From contig NC_015578.1 in the NCBI RefSeq assembly GCF_000214375.1, forward strand, positions 1,612,001-1,676,000: a DNA stretch of 64,000 nt. The letters are read 5' to 3'. The notes beneath the pieces are model-generated. The model saw only the letters and a list, made by a program, of their open reading frames with translations, had not been told where the DNA came from and did not search any database. The DNA comes from Treponema primitia ZAS-2 (GTDB taxonomy: Bacteria; Spirochaetota; Spirochaetia; Treponematales; Breznakiellaceae). Each line of letters begins with the position of its first letter. The first letter of the stretch is position 1. Below are positions 26,936 through 36,484 of the stretch, piece after piece. The translations under genes and the position numbers were made by a program.

Positions 26936-28303
26936 TCATCGTCCTTCCTGCTTAAGCACGGTTACCACGGTCTTAAACAATATAGAAATATCCAGTAAAA
27001 GGGACATATTCTTGATATAATACAAATCGCGCTGCATTTTTTTACGGGTATCTTCTCCGGAAGGCGAATGATACTCCCCCGATACCTGATCCCATCCAGT
27101 AAGGCCTGGTTTTACCAATAGGCGCTGGCGGTAAAAGGGAATATTCTTCTCCAGATGACTAACAAAAACAGGCTGCTCCGGCCGGGGTCCGATAAAACTC
27201 ATATCACCCCTAATAATATTAATACATTGTGGAATTTCATCAATCCGGGTTTTGCGCAGGAAATCACCGAATTTCGTTATACGGGGATCATTGTTAGTAA
27301 CCATGCCGCCGGTATTTTTTTCTATCCGCATGGTACGAAATTTTATAATAGTAAATTCATTACCAAAAAGACCAACCCGCTTCTGAAAGAAAAAAGCAGA
27401 TCCCGGACTTTCTGCTTTTATCATCAGGATGATAAGGGGGAAAAAAGGCAGTGCTAAAATCAAGATCAATAGGGCTATTATTATATCGCCTATTCGTTTA
27501 AAATATTGATACAGGTTTTTGACGTTTAGATTAATACTTCGTAAAAACCAGAGTTCATTTACCGAATCAATGGGAATACGCCGCAAATATGTTTCATAAA
27601 AATCAGCTATATTGAAAAAAAAGACGCGGCTATGCAAAAGTTCAAACAGGATATCTTGCAGGATGTAAGAAATATTTATATCATTAGCAAAAACTATTGC
27701 CTGGATATTATTTTTTTTGATTTCATTTATAAATGATGCTTTTTCTTTACACACCGGTATACCGCAATAATCATCTCCCTCATAGGTATCATCAAATATA
27801 AAGGGAACATGATAGGTCATATACGAAAAATTGCTGGTGTTATGTAATAAATCGGCAACCGTATTGTTAATACCAATAAAAATAATATTAGACACGGGAA
27901 AATACTTTTTTAATACTACGCTAAGAAACCATCGCCAAAACCCAATAAGGGCAAAGGCGAAGGATGAAAATAACAACAGAATAGTTTTCGGCACAATTAG
28001 TGAGTCATAATTGAGATAATAAATAGAAAAACCAAAAAACGTACAAATAATGGCAACAAGAAATATGGTCCATATTGTTTTATAGCCTGCATAGGGCATT
28101 TCCAGGGAATAAAACCCAAGGGTGTAAAAACAGATTATCCAGGCTATGATTACCGGAAGCATCACCCATATATGGACAAAATAATCATGAATAGACGGAA
28201 AGAGACGCCACCGTATGACAAGCGCCATGTGTACCGAAATAAGGAGTAATATAATATCAATAATAGCTATAAAAAATTGACGTTTCTTTCGAGATAGAGC
28301 CAT
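26936..28303 (-). CDS. Undecaprenyl-phosphate sugar phosphotransferase (WbaP/CpsE type)
   Basis: Polyisoprenyl-phosphate hexose-1-phosphate transferase that starts assembly of a surface glycan; 455 residues. Four N-terminal helices and a CoA-binding-like middle domain lead to a fifth helix (KRIGDIIIALLILILALPFF) and the catalytic domain, with IIKFRTMR, LRKTRIDEIPQCINIIRGD and FIGPRPEQP, and KPGLTGWDQVSG. This is the likely priming enzyme of the galactofuranose-containing polymer made by this island. No strong ribosome site precedes the ATG. Confidence 0.92.
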   Translation of the reverse strand: MALSRKKRQFFIAIIDIILLLISVHMALVIRWRLFPSIHDYFVHIWVMLPVIIAWIICFYTLGFYSLEMPYAGYKTIWTIFLVAIICTFFGFSIYYLNYDSLIVPKTILLLFSSFAFALIGFWRWFLSVVLKKYFPVSNIIFIGINNTVADLLHNTSNFSYMTYHVPFIFDDTYEGDDYCGIPVCKEKASFINEIKKNNIQAIVFANDINISYILQDILFELLHSRVFFFNIADFYETYLRRIPIDSVNELWFLRSINLNVKNLYQYFKRIGDIIIALLILILALPFFPLIILMIKAESPGSAFFFQKRVGLFGNEFTIIKFRTMRIEKNTGGMVTNNDPRITKFGDFLRKTRIDEIPQCINIIRGDMSFIGPRPEQPVFVSHLEKNIPFYRQRLLVKPGLTGWDQVSGEYHSPSGEDTRKKMQRDLYYIKNMSLLLDISILFKTVVTVLKQEGR

Positions 28304-28312
28304 AAAATTTTC

Positions 28313-30316
28313 TTATTCTTTTCCTATTTTTTTCAGATATTCCAAGGTTGTTTCCGGCACGAGCTTGGAAATCTCTACGAAGTTCTTTTCTTCAAGCAGC
28401 TTCCGTACCTTTGATGCGCTAATTGGCGTTCCATCCACTTCTTTCCTGGGAATTACTTCAAATTCGATGCCATGCTGCGGTAATATCCGCTTCATAGTAT
28501 CGTTATATTGGCGTGTTACATTGTCCAATGGCTCTTCCCCGGCAAAACGTACGTTTATACCTAAAGTAGGAGCTATTTCTTCCGCGAAAATGGTAACATC
28601 ATTTGACGGGTCAATCACCCGATCCTGTATTTTCGATTTATTAAAATAGTCGTTGAACGTGAGGGATGAAATAATAAACTTACCGCTTGGCAGTACGGTA
28701 ACATTCGGTAAGTCTTTCACGCCGGCTTTGATAAGCTCTAACCTGTCTGCAAATGGGAATATAGACTTGTCTTCTTCCACCGCAAAGATATAGAGCCGTT
28801 CAACCTGTTGTGCGGCGTACTCCGCGAGATACCGGTGACCGAAGGTAAATGGATTGCAGTTCATGACAATAGCGCCGATTCTTGTTTTATGCTCAAGCAG
28901 CGATCTTTTGTATTTTTCTAATTCAGCGGTGTATTCGGAGGGAATATTTGTAGAGGATGCCGTGTTTTTCTGTAGGGCTGATTCCGGAATACCGAATAAA
29001 TGCGGAAATGCAGACAGTGCACAGGGTGGAGCGGCGTTTTCTTTAGGCGCAGAAAAAAAATCATGTTTTTCGAGAACTTTATAGAGGGCATCTGCTATGG
29101 CGCGATTGCCGTTTTCATTCCAATGCAACTGATCAATAAACACTTCACCGTAAGAATGAGGACGCTGTAAAATTTGGGATAAATCAGTCCAACAATAGTG
29201 CTCTGATGGAGAAGCCGAGGTAATCACAATATCTCCCGGCTTTACTGGTAAAAGAAATAGTTGGCGTAAATAGTCCTCATGGCGCCCATGTATATAGCCG
29301 CCATAATTCCGTACGATGAAATGCCGCTCCGGAACATGCCTATTTAACAGCGCTTGTAAATATGATGAAGTCGTGCCGCTGTCCGGCGCACCATAACCAA
29401 AAAGTCTACAATCGCCATAGAAATAAATGGTTTGCACCGGGTTTTCAGGCTGCCCGATTGTTACTCGGTGACCATCTTTAATGTTTACATATTTTCCTTC
29501 TTTGTCATTGTAAATACGAAGATTATTAGTATCTAAATAAGAAGAAGAAGGAGTCATCATTTCGAGCACATCCGACGGCGTATAGGAAAACTCATTATAG
29601 GTGGATGTGGTAAATATACCCTTTTTTAATCCTTGTATAAATTTCCCTAATGAACTGTGCCCATTCAAAATATCAGTTTCGTTTTCTGTTCCTTTTTTTT
29701 GTGGAAATAACGGAGCGTGATATGTAAGTAAGTTAACGTAGGGATAGATGGAAGTAAAGAGGATTAGTGGTCTTTCATAAAGGAAATAGAAATGCAGAAT
29801 CTGTATTAATGATGGCAGCTGCACAATCCGCGTTTTAGTTCCTTTCAGATATTTCTCAGCCGCATAATCGATAACCGGTTTGATGATAAAGATCACATCT
29901 ACATCTTTCAGATCGATTGTATCGAGCGTACCGGAAACAAAACTGCCAAAATGAATGACATCGTGATAATTTATTATAAAAGGAATTCTTGAACAGGCAT
30001 GCATTGTTATTCTTTCATCCATACGAAATGATAAAGCGATCGGTTCCATCAAAGGCCAATATTGCTTTTCTGTATAGAGAACAATGTTTTTATATCCCTT
30101 GTCAACGCACCATTGTGTGGCTGTATAACCTGCCGCATACAACTCATGGATTTGAGAAAGCCATTTTTGCATAATATCGTGTGCAAGGGATGGAAGGAAA
30201 TTATGCTCTGCCTTGTCCGCATTTACTTGTACTGACTTATTTTTCTGTAGGCTCCGATTTTTTAAAATTTCACACGGTAGAATGGTTTTGACAATTTCCT
30301 TCAGCGTAATTTTCAA
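28313..30316 (-). CDS. Leader/Rossmann/Cys-SGNH/CitC-like protein, paralogue 1
   Basis: First of four tandem paralogues; 667 residues from the TTG at 30316, which has the same AAGGAAACTAAG-TTG-AAA context as its sisters (an upstream GTG at 30343 is less likely). Order: basic amphipathic leader (1-25), Rossmann-like domain (about 50-200, GYKNIVLYTEKQYWPL), SGNH-like domain (about 290-420) with FYGDCRLFGYG in place of GDS, so the nucleophile position is Cys (about 303), and DQLHWNENGN giving the D-x-x-H pair; then a CitC-like nucleotidyltransferase (about 480-667) with NPFTFGHRYL ((T/H)xGH motif) and ISASKVR. No citrate lyase genes are nearby. Function unknown; a glycan-modifying acyl or nucleotidyl transfer is suspected. 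Confidence 0.75.
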   Translation of the reverse strand: MKITLKEIVKTILPCEILKNRSLQKNKSVQVNADKAEHNFLPSLAHDIMQKWLSQIHELYAAGYTATQWCVDKGYKNIVLYTEKQYWPLMEPIALSFRMDERITMHACSRIPFIINYHDVIHFGSFVSGTLDTIDLKDVDVIFIIKPVIDYAAEKYLKGTKTRIVQLPSLIQILHFYFLYERPLILFTSIYPYVNLLTYHAPLFPQKKGTENETDILNGHSSLGKFIQGLKKGIFTTSTYNEFSYTPSDVLEMMTPSSSYLDTNNLRIYNDKEGKYVNIKDGHRVTIGQPENPVQTIYFYGDCRLFGYGAPDSGTTSSYLQALLNRHVPERHFIVRNYGGYIHGRHEDYLRQLFLLPVKPGDIVITSASPSEHYCWTDLSQILQRPHSYGEVFIDQLHWNENGNRAIADALYKVLEKHDFFSAPKENAAPPCALSAFPHLFGIPESALQKNTASSTNIPSEYTAELEKYKRSLLEHKTRIGAIVMNCNPFTFGHRYLAEYAAQQVERLYIFAVEEDKSIFPFADRLELIKAGVKDLPNVTVLPSGKFIISSLTFNDYFNKSKIQDRVIDPSNDVTIFAEEIAPTLGINVRFAGEEPLDNVTRQYNDTMKRILPQHGIEFEVIPRKEVDGTPISASKVRKLLEEKNFVEISKLVPETTLEYLKKIGKE

Positions 30317-30332
30317 CTTAGTTTCCTTGAGG

Positions 30333-32342
30333 CTATTTACCACATTTTTCTTGCAAATACTTTAACGTTGTTTCCGGCACCAGCTTTGAAATCTTCACGA
30401 AGTTCTTTTCTTCAAGCAGTTTCCGTACTTTTGATGCGCTAATTGGCGTGCCATCCACTTCTTTCCTGGGAATTACTTCAAATTCGATACCGTGCTGCGG
30501 TAATATCCGCTTCATAGTATCGTTATATTGGCGTGTTACATTGTCCAATGGCTCTTCCCCGGCAAAACGCACGTTTATACCTAAAGTAGGAGCTATTTCC
30601 TCTGCAAAAATAGTCACATCATTTGACGGGTCAATCACACGATCCTGCATTTCTGATTTATTAAAATAATCTTTGAACGTGAGGGATGAAATAATAAACT
30701 TACCGCTTGGCAGCACGGTAACATTCGGTAAGTCTTTCACGCCGGCTTTGATAAGCTCTAACCTGTCTGCAAATGGGAATATAGACTTGTCTTCTTCCAC
30801 CGCAAAGATATAAAGCCGTTCAACCTGTTGTGCGGCGTACTCCGCGAGATACCGGTGACCGAAGGTAAATGGATTGCAGTTCATGACGACAGCGCCGATT
30901 CTTGTTTTATGCTCAAGCAGCGATTTTTTGTATTTTTCTAATTCTGCGGTGTATTCGGAGGGAATATTTATAGAAGATGCCGTGTTTTGCTGTAGAGCTG
31001 ATTCCGGAATACCGAATAAATGCGGAAGCGCAAACAGTGAACTGGGGGGAGCGTCGATTTTTTTAGGCTCAGAAAAAAAATTGTTTTCTTCGAGAGCTTT
31101 ATAGAGGGCATCCGTCACGGCGCGATTACCATTTTCATTAAAATGTAACCTATCAATAAATACTTCACCGTAAGAATGGGGGCGTTGCAAAATTTCTGAT
31201 AAATCAGTCCAATAATAGTGTTCTGATGGAGGAGCATGGGAGACTACAATGTCGCCTGGTTTTACAGATAAAGAAAATAATTGGCGTAAATAGTCATCAT
31301 GACGTCCGTATATATAACCGCCATAATTCTGTACGATGAAATGCCGCTCTGGAATATGCCTATTTAACAGCGCCTGTAATTGTGAAGGAATTGTGCCACT
31401 GTCCGGTGAGCCATGACCAAAGATATCACAAGGTCCAGAAAAATAAATCGTACGTTCCGGGTTTTCAGGCTGCCCGATTGTTACTCGGTGACCATCTTTA
31501 ATGTTTACATATTTCCCTTCTTTATCATTATAAATACGGAGATTATTGTCGTCTAAATAAGAAGTTGGGGTTGTTAACATTTCGAGCACATCCGACGGCG
31601 TATAGGAAAGCTCATCATAGGTGGATGTGATAAATATACCCTTTTTTAATCCATCCAAAAATTCTTTTTCTGCCCTGCGATTACTCAAAATATTATCTTC
31701 ATTTTCCGTTCTATTTTTTTGTGGAAATCGTGGATAGCGATATGTAAGTAAGTGAACATCGGGATGAAGGGAGGCAAAGAGGATCAGTGGTTTTTCGAAA
31801 AGGAAATAAGCACGCAAAAGCTGTATCAGGTCCGGCAGCTGCACAATCCGCATTTTAGTTCCTTCCAGATATTTTTCAGCGGCAGAATCAATAAACGGTT
31901 TGATGATAAAGATCACGTCTACATTGTTCAGATCGATTGTATTGAGCGCACCGGAAACAAACCAGCCAAAAACAACTTCATCTTGATACCTTGATATAAA
32001 AGGAATTCTTGAACAGGCATGCATTGCTATTCTTTTATCCATACGAAATGATAAAGCAATTGGTTCTATCAAAGGCCAATATTGCTTTTCTGTATAGAGA
32101 ACGACGTTTTTATACCCCTTGTCAATGCACCATTGTGTGGCGGTATAACCTGCCGCGTATAACTCATGGATTTGAAAAAAAAGCCATTTTTGAGCAATAT
32201 CAGTCTGCACATTGGGTGGAGGGAAATTATGCTGTAGTTTTTCTGCGTTTACCCGTATTGATTTGGATTTTTTTACATCCAATATTTTTAAAATCCCATA
32301 CGGTATAAAAGCTTTGACAATCTTCTTCGGCGTAATTTTCAA
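30333..32342 (-). CDS. Leader/Rossmann/Cys-SGNH/CitC-like protein, paralogue 2
   Basis: Second paralogue, 669 residues, TTG start with AAAAGGAGAC. Leader KITPKKIVKAFIPYGILKI at 2-20. The Rossmann-like domain has GYKNVVLYTEKQ at about 76-87. SGNH block I reads FSGPCDIFGHG with Cys305; block II is QNYGGYIYGRH (about 338-348); block III, usually GxND, reads HAPPSEH; D397 and H400 form the D-x-x-H pair (FIDRLHFNENGN). The C-terminal CitC-like domain has NPFTFGHRYLAEYAA (490-504) and ISASKVRKLL (634-643). It shares its C-terminal half with paralogue 1 but its N-terminal third with paralogue 3. Confidence 0.75.
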   Translation of the reverse strand: MKITPKKIVKAFIPYGILKILDVKKSKSIRVNAEKLQHNFPPPNVQTDIAQKWLFFQIHELYAAGYTATQWCIDKGYKNVVLYTEKQYWPLIEPIALSFRMDKRIAMHACSRIPFISRYQDEVVFGWFVSGALNTIDLNNVDVIFIIKPFIDSAAEKYLEGTKMRIVQLPDLIQLLRAYFLFEKPLILFASLHPDVHLLTYRYPRFPQKNRTENEDNILSNRRAEKEFLDGLKKGIFITSTYDELSYTPSDVLEMLTTPTSYLDDNNLRIYNDKEGKYVNIKDGHRVTIGQPENPERTIYFSGPCDIFGHGSPDSGTIPSQLQALLNRHIPERHFIVQNYGGYIYGRHDDYLRQLFSLSVKPGDIVVSHAPPSEHYYWTDLSEILQRPHSYGEVFIDRLHFNENGNRAVTDALYKALEENNFFSEPKKIDAPPSSLFALPHLFGIPESALQQNTASSINIPSEYTAELEKYKKSLLEHKTRIGAVVMNCNPFTFGHRYLAEYAAQQVERLYIFAVEEDKSIFPFADRLELIKAGVKDLPNVTVLPSGKFIISSLTFKDYFNKSEMQDRVIDPSNDVTIFAEEIAPTLGINVRFAGEEPLDNVTRQYNDTMKRILPQHGIEFEVIPRKEVDGTPISASKVRKLLEEKNFVKISKLVPETTLKYLQEKCGK

Positions 32343-32358
32343 TTTAGTCTCCTTTTAG

Positions 32359-34401
32359 CTATCCGCTGTACTTTTCTTTCAAATATAACAGCGTCGTCTC
32401 TGGAACGATCTTGGAAATCTCCACAAAGTTTTTTTCTTCAAGCAGCCTCCGTACCGTTGATGCGCTGATTGCTACACCGCCAATTTCTTTTCTCGGAATC
32501 TCAACAAGACTCACACCGTTTTCAGGAAAAATCTTATGCATAGTCTCGTTATACTGTTTTGTAACAGTATCGAATGGCTCTGTCCCTACAAATCTAGTTT
32601 TAATATTAAGAATTGGGGCAATCTCTTCTGCGAAGAAAATTACATCACTTGACGGGTCGATTTTTACCTCCTGTAGTTTTTCCCTGTTATAATAACTGGA
32701 AAAAGTAAGCCGTGAACCTATGAACATACCGGAAGACAAAACGACAACATTTGGAAGGTCTTTGGTTCCCTCCTTTACCATTGCATACCTATCTTCATAC
32801 TCCAAAAAAGTTTTGTTGTCTTTAACTACAAAAATATATAAGGTTGAAACTCGTGCTGCAGCATATTCAACTAAATATCGATGCCCATAGGTGAATGGAC
32901 CTGCCGTCATAGCAATAGCCCCATTTTCACCCAAAGTTTTGTTGCGGTGTTCATACAAAACTTTTTTGTATTCCTCAATCTGCTTTTCATACCCAGGGAA
33001 TAATTTGTGTTTTGCAGGGATATTCGTAGAGAATGCTGCTTTGCTCTGTAATACTGATTCCGGGATACCGAATAAATGCGGAAGCGCAAACAGTGTACCG
33101 GGGGGAGCGGCGTTTTCTTTAGGCGCAGAAAAAAAATCATGTTCTTCGAGAGTTTTATAAAGAGCATCCGCTATGGCGCGATTGCCGTTTTCATTAAAAT
33201 GTACCCCGTCTATAAATACTTCACCATAAGGATGGGGGCGTTGCAAAATTTGTGATAAATCAGTCCAACAATAGTGTTCTGATAGAGGAGCCCAAACCTC
33301 GGAAACTACAATATCTCCTGGTTTTACAGACAAAGAAAATAATTTGCGTAAACGGTCATCATGACGTCCGTATACATGGCCGCCATAATTCTGTACGATA
33401 AAATGCCGCTCGGGAGCATGGCTATTTAGCAACGCTTGTAAATGTGATGAAGTCGTGCCACTGTCCGGTGCGCCATGGCCAAAGATTCGACAACCACCAA
33501 AAAAATAAATCGTATGTTCCGGGTTTTCAGGCTGCCCGATTGTTATTCGGTGACCATCTTTAATGTTTACATATTTCCCTTCTTTATCATTGTAAATACG
33601 GAGATTGGTGTTATCTAAATAAGAGGGCGGAGGGCACATCATTTCAAGTACATCCGAAGGTGTATAGGGAAATTCATCATAGGAGGATGTGGTAAATATA
33701 CCCTTTTTTAATCCATCCAAAAATTCTTTTTCTGCCCTGCGATTACTCAAAATATTATCTTCATTTTCCGTTCTATTTTTTTGTGGAAATCGTGGAGAGC
33801 AATACGTAAGTAAGTGAACATAGGGATGGAGGGAAGTAAAGAGGATCAGTGGTTTTTCAAGAAAGAAATAATCACGCAAAAGCTGTATCAAGGATGGCAA
33901 CTGCACAATCCGCGTTTTAGTTCCCTCCAGATATTTCTCAGCGGCAGAATCAATAAACGGTTTGATGATAAAAACCACGTCTACATCTTTTAGATCGATT
34001 GTATTGAGCGCACTGGAAACAAACCAGCCAAAAATAGCTTCATCTTGATACCTTGTTATAAAAGGAATTCTTGAACAGGCATGCGTTGTAATTCTTTCGT
34101 CCATACGAAATGATAAAGCAATCGGTTCTATCAAAGGCCAATATTGCTTTTCTGTATAGAGAACGACATTTTTATACCCCTTGTCAATGCACCATTGTGT
34201 GGCGGTATAACCTGCCGCGCATAACCCATGGATTTGAGAAAGCCATTTTTGCATAATATCAGTCTGTACAAGGGGTGAAGGGGGATTATACTGTAGTTTT
34301 TCTGCGTTTACCCGTATTGATTTGGATTTTTTTACATCCAATATTTTTAAAATCCCATACGGTATAAAAGCTTTGACAATCTTCTTCGGCGTAATTTTCA
34401 A
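32359..34401 (-). CDS. Leader/Rossmann/Cys-SGNH/CitC-like protein, paralogue 3
   Basis: Third paralogue, 680 residues, TTG start with GAAAGGAGAC. The first 37 residues match paralogue 2 exactly; the SGNH block I is FFGGCRIFGHG (Cys about 304), with FIDGVHFNENGN as the D-x-x-H block. The C-terminal nucleotidyltransferase is a second version (type B): GPFTYGHRYLVEYAAAR, ISASTVRRLL, and a longer linker before it containing AKHKLFPGYEKQIEEYKK. Type B is shared with paralogue 4. The (T/H)xGH motif is intact (TYGH). Function unknown as for its sisters. Confidence 0.75.
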   Translation of the reverse strand: MKITPKKIVKAFIPYGILKILDVKKSKSIRVNAEKLQYNPPSPLVQTDIMQKWLSQIHGLCAAGYTATQWCIDKGYKNVVLYTEKQYWPLIEPIALSFRMDERITTHACSRIPFITRYQDEAIFGWFVSSALNTIDLKDVDVVFIIKPFIDSAAEKYLEGTKTRIVQLPSLIQLLRDYFFLEKPLILFTSLHPYVHLLTYCSPRFPQKNRTENEDNILSNRRAEKEFLDGLKKGIFTTSSYDEFPYTPSDVLEMMCPPPSYLDNTNLRIYNDKEGKYVNIKDGHRITIGQPENPEHTIYFFGGCRIFGHGAPDSGTTSSHLQALLNSHAPERHFIVQNYGGHVYGRHDDRLRKLFSLSVKPGDIVVSEVWAPLSEHYCWTDLSQILQRPHPYGEVFIDGVHFNENGNRAIADALYKTLEEHDFFSAPKENAAPPGTLFALPHLFGIPESVLQSKAAFSTNIPAKHKLFPGYEKQIEEYKKVLYEHRNKTLGENGAIAMTAGPFTYGHRYLVEYAAARVSTLYIFVVKDNKTFLEYEDRYAMVKEGTKDLPNVVVLSSGMFIGSRLTFSSYYNREKLQEVKIDPSSDVIFFAEEIAPILNIKTRFVGTEPFDTVTKQYNETMHKIFPENGVSLVEIPRKEIGGVAISASTVRRLLEEKNFVEISKIVPETTLLYLKEKYSG

Positions 34402-34417
34402 TTTAGTCTCCTTTCAG

Positions 34418-36454
34418 CTATCCGCCGTACTTTTCTTTCAAATATGACAGCGTCGTCTCTGGAACGATCTTGGAAATCTCCACAAAGTTCTTTTCTTCAA
34501 GCAGCCTCCGTACCCTTGATGCGCTGATTGCTACATCGCCAATTTCTTTTCTCTGAATTTCAACAAGACTTAAACCGTTTTCAGGAAAAATCTTATGCAT
34601 AGTCTCGTTATACTGTTTTGTAACAGTATCGAATGGCTCTGTCCCTACAAATCTAGTTTTAATATTAAGAATTGGGGCAATCTCTTTTGAGAAGAAAATT
34701 ACATCGCTTGACGGGTCGATTTTTACTTCCTGTAGTTTTTCCCTGTTATAATAACTGGAAAAAGTAAGCCGTGAACCTATGAACATACCGGAAGACAAAA
34801 CAACAACATTTGGAAGGTCTTTGGTTCCCTCCTTTACCATTGCATACCTATCTTCATACTCCAAAAAAGTTTTGTTGTCTTTAACTACAAAAATATATAA
34901 GGTTGAAGCTCGTGCTGCAGCATATTCAACTAAATATCGATGCCCATAGGTGAATGGACCTGCCGTCATAACAATAGCCCCATTTTCACCCAAAGCTTTG
35001 TTGCGGTGTTCATACAAAACTTCTTTATATTCCTCAATCTGCTTTTCATACCCAGGGAATAATTTGTGTTTTACAGGGATATTCGTAGAGAATGCTGCCT
35101 TGCTCTGTAATACTGATTCCGGGATACCGAATAAATGTGGAAACGCAAACAGTGTGCCGGGAGGAAGGTTATTTTCTTTAGGTTCAGAGAAAAAATCGTT
35201 TTCTTCGAGGGTTTTATAGAGAGCATCCGCCATGGCGCGATTACCATTTTCATTCCAATGTCTTTTGTCTATAAAAACTTCACCATAAGGATGGGGACGT
35301 TGTAAGATTTGCGATAAATCTATCCAAAAATAGTGTTTTGATGGGGTAGCCTGGATTACAACAATGTCTCCTGGTTTTACGGGCAGTAAAAACAGTTGGC
35401 GAAAATAGTCCTCATGGCGCCCATGTATATAGCTGCCATAATTCTGTACAATGAAATGCCGCTCGGGAGCATGGCTATTTAGCAGCGTTTGCAATTGCGA
35501 AGGTATCGTACCACCGTCCGGCGCACCATGACCAAAAAAATTACATTGTCCAATAAAATAAACCGTTCGTTCTGAATTTTCAGGCTGCCCGATTGTTACC
35601 CGGTGACCATCTTTAATGTTTACATATTTCCCTTCCTTGTCATTGTAAATACGGAGATTATTATTGTCCAGATAAGAAGGAGGGGGCGTAATCATTTCAA
35701 GCACATCCGATGGAGTATAGGAAAACTCGTCATACGTGGATGTGTTAAATATACCATTTTTTAATCCTACAGTAAATTCCAACCCTGCCTTACTTCTCTT
35801 GAAAATATTATTTTCATTTTCTGTTCTATTTTTTTGTGGAAATATCGGCGCATGAAATGTGAGTAGGTGAACATCGGGATGGAGAGATGTAAAGAGGAGG
35901 AGCGGTTTTTCAGAAAAGAAATAAGAATGTATGATTTGTATCAATGATGGCAACTGTACAATCCGTGCCTTTGATCCTTTTAGCTCTTTCTCAACATCCA
36001 AATCAACATCCGGTTTGATGATAAAGACCACGTCTACATCTTTTAGATCGATTGTACTGAGCGCATCTGAAACAAAGCTGCCAAAATCAATCTCATTTTG
36101 ATAATTGATTATAAAAGGAATTTTAGAATAGGCACGCATTGTTGTCCTTTCGTCAATACGAAACGATAAAGCAATCGGTTCCATCAAAGGCCAATATTGC
36201 TTTTCTGTATAAAGTACGACATTTTTATATCCTTTTTCAACGCACCATTGTGTGGCGGTATAACCTGCCGCATATAGCTCATGGATTTGGGAAAGCCGTT
36301 TTTGCATAATATAGTTCGGTATATGGGCTGGAGAGAAATTATGTTGTTTTTTGTCTATATTTACCGATATTGACTTTTTTCTCTGTATATTCCGAATTTT
36401 TAGAATTCCGTATGGTATAAAAGCTTTGATAATCTTCTTTAATGTGATTTTCAA
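34418..36454 (-). CDS. Leader/Rossmann/Cys-SGNH/CitC-like protein, paralogue 4
   Basis: Fourth paralogue, 678 residues, TTG start with AAAAGGAGAT. Leader KITLKKIIKAFIPYGILKI. SGNH block I is FIGQCNFFGHGAPDGGT with Cys at about 304 and FIDKRHWNENGN as the D-x-x-H block; block III reads QATPSKH, again lacking Asn. The type B CitC-like domain carries GPFTYGHRYL and ISASRVRRLL. First of the array to be transcribed, right behind the pyruvyltransferase-MenD fusion. Its middle variable segment (about 210-240) differs from the others, consistent with segmental exchange. Confidence 0.75.
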   Translation of the reverse strand: MKITLKKIIKAFIPYGILKIRNIQRKKSISVNIDKKQHNFSPAHIPNYIMQKRLSQIHELYAAGYTATQWCVEKGYKNVVLYTEKQYWPLMEPIALSFRIDERTTMRAYSKIPFIINYQNEIDFGSFVSDALSTIDLKDVDVVFIIKPDVDLDVEKELKGSKARIVQLPSLIQIIHSYFFSEKPLLLFTSLHPDVHLLTFHAPIFPQKNRTENENNIFKRSKAGLEFTVGLKNGIFNTSTYDEFSYTPSDVLEMITPPPSYLDNNNLRIYNDKEGKYVNIKDGHRVTIGQPENSERTVYFIGQCNFFGHGAPDGGTIPSQLQTLLNSHAPERHFIVQNYGSYIHGRHEDYFRQLFLLPVKPGDIVVIQATPSKHYFWIDLSQILQRPHPYGEVFIDKRHWNENGNRAMADALYKTLEENDFFSEPKENNLPPGTLFAFPHLFGIPESVLQSKAAFSTNIPVKHKLFPGYEKQIEEYKEVLYEHRNKALGENGAIVMTAGPFTYGHRYLVEYAAARASTLYIFVVKDNKTFLEYEDRYAMVKEGTKDLPNVVVLSSGMFIGSRLTFSSYYNREKLQEVKIDPSSDVIFFSKEIAPILNIKTRFVGTEPFDTVTKQYNETMHKIFPENGLSLVEIQRKEIGDVAISASRVRRLLEEKNFVEISKIVPETTLSYLKEKYGG

Positions 36455-36484
36455 CTTAATCTCCTTTTAATTTTCCTTTGGCGG

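Larger units (their letters stand above)
28313..36454 (-). repeat. Tandem array of four ~2.05 kb gene repeats
   Basis: Four head-to-tail copies of one gene separated by 14 to 17 bases. The ribosome site, TTG start and leader codons recur in each. The gene 3 to gene 2 junction (about 32234-32460) and the gene 4 to gene 3 junction (about 34293-34520) are nearly identical base for base, offset by 2059. The 3' halves of genes 1 and 2 (about 28330-29000 and 30350-31020) are also near identical. This arrangement is what unequal crossing-over produces and should remain recombinogenic. Confidence 0.85.

Noticed and set aside
28313-36454. Citrate lyase ligase (citC) genes for citrate fermentation
   Set aside because: Only the C-terminal third matches CitC; no citD, citE, citF or citX is near, and the proteins carry two more domains and sit among glycan genes.
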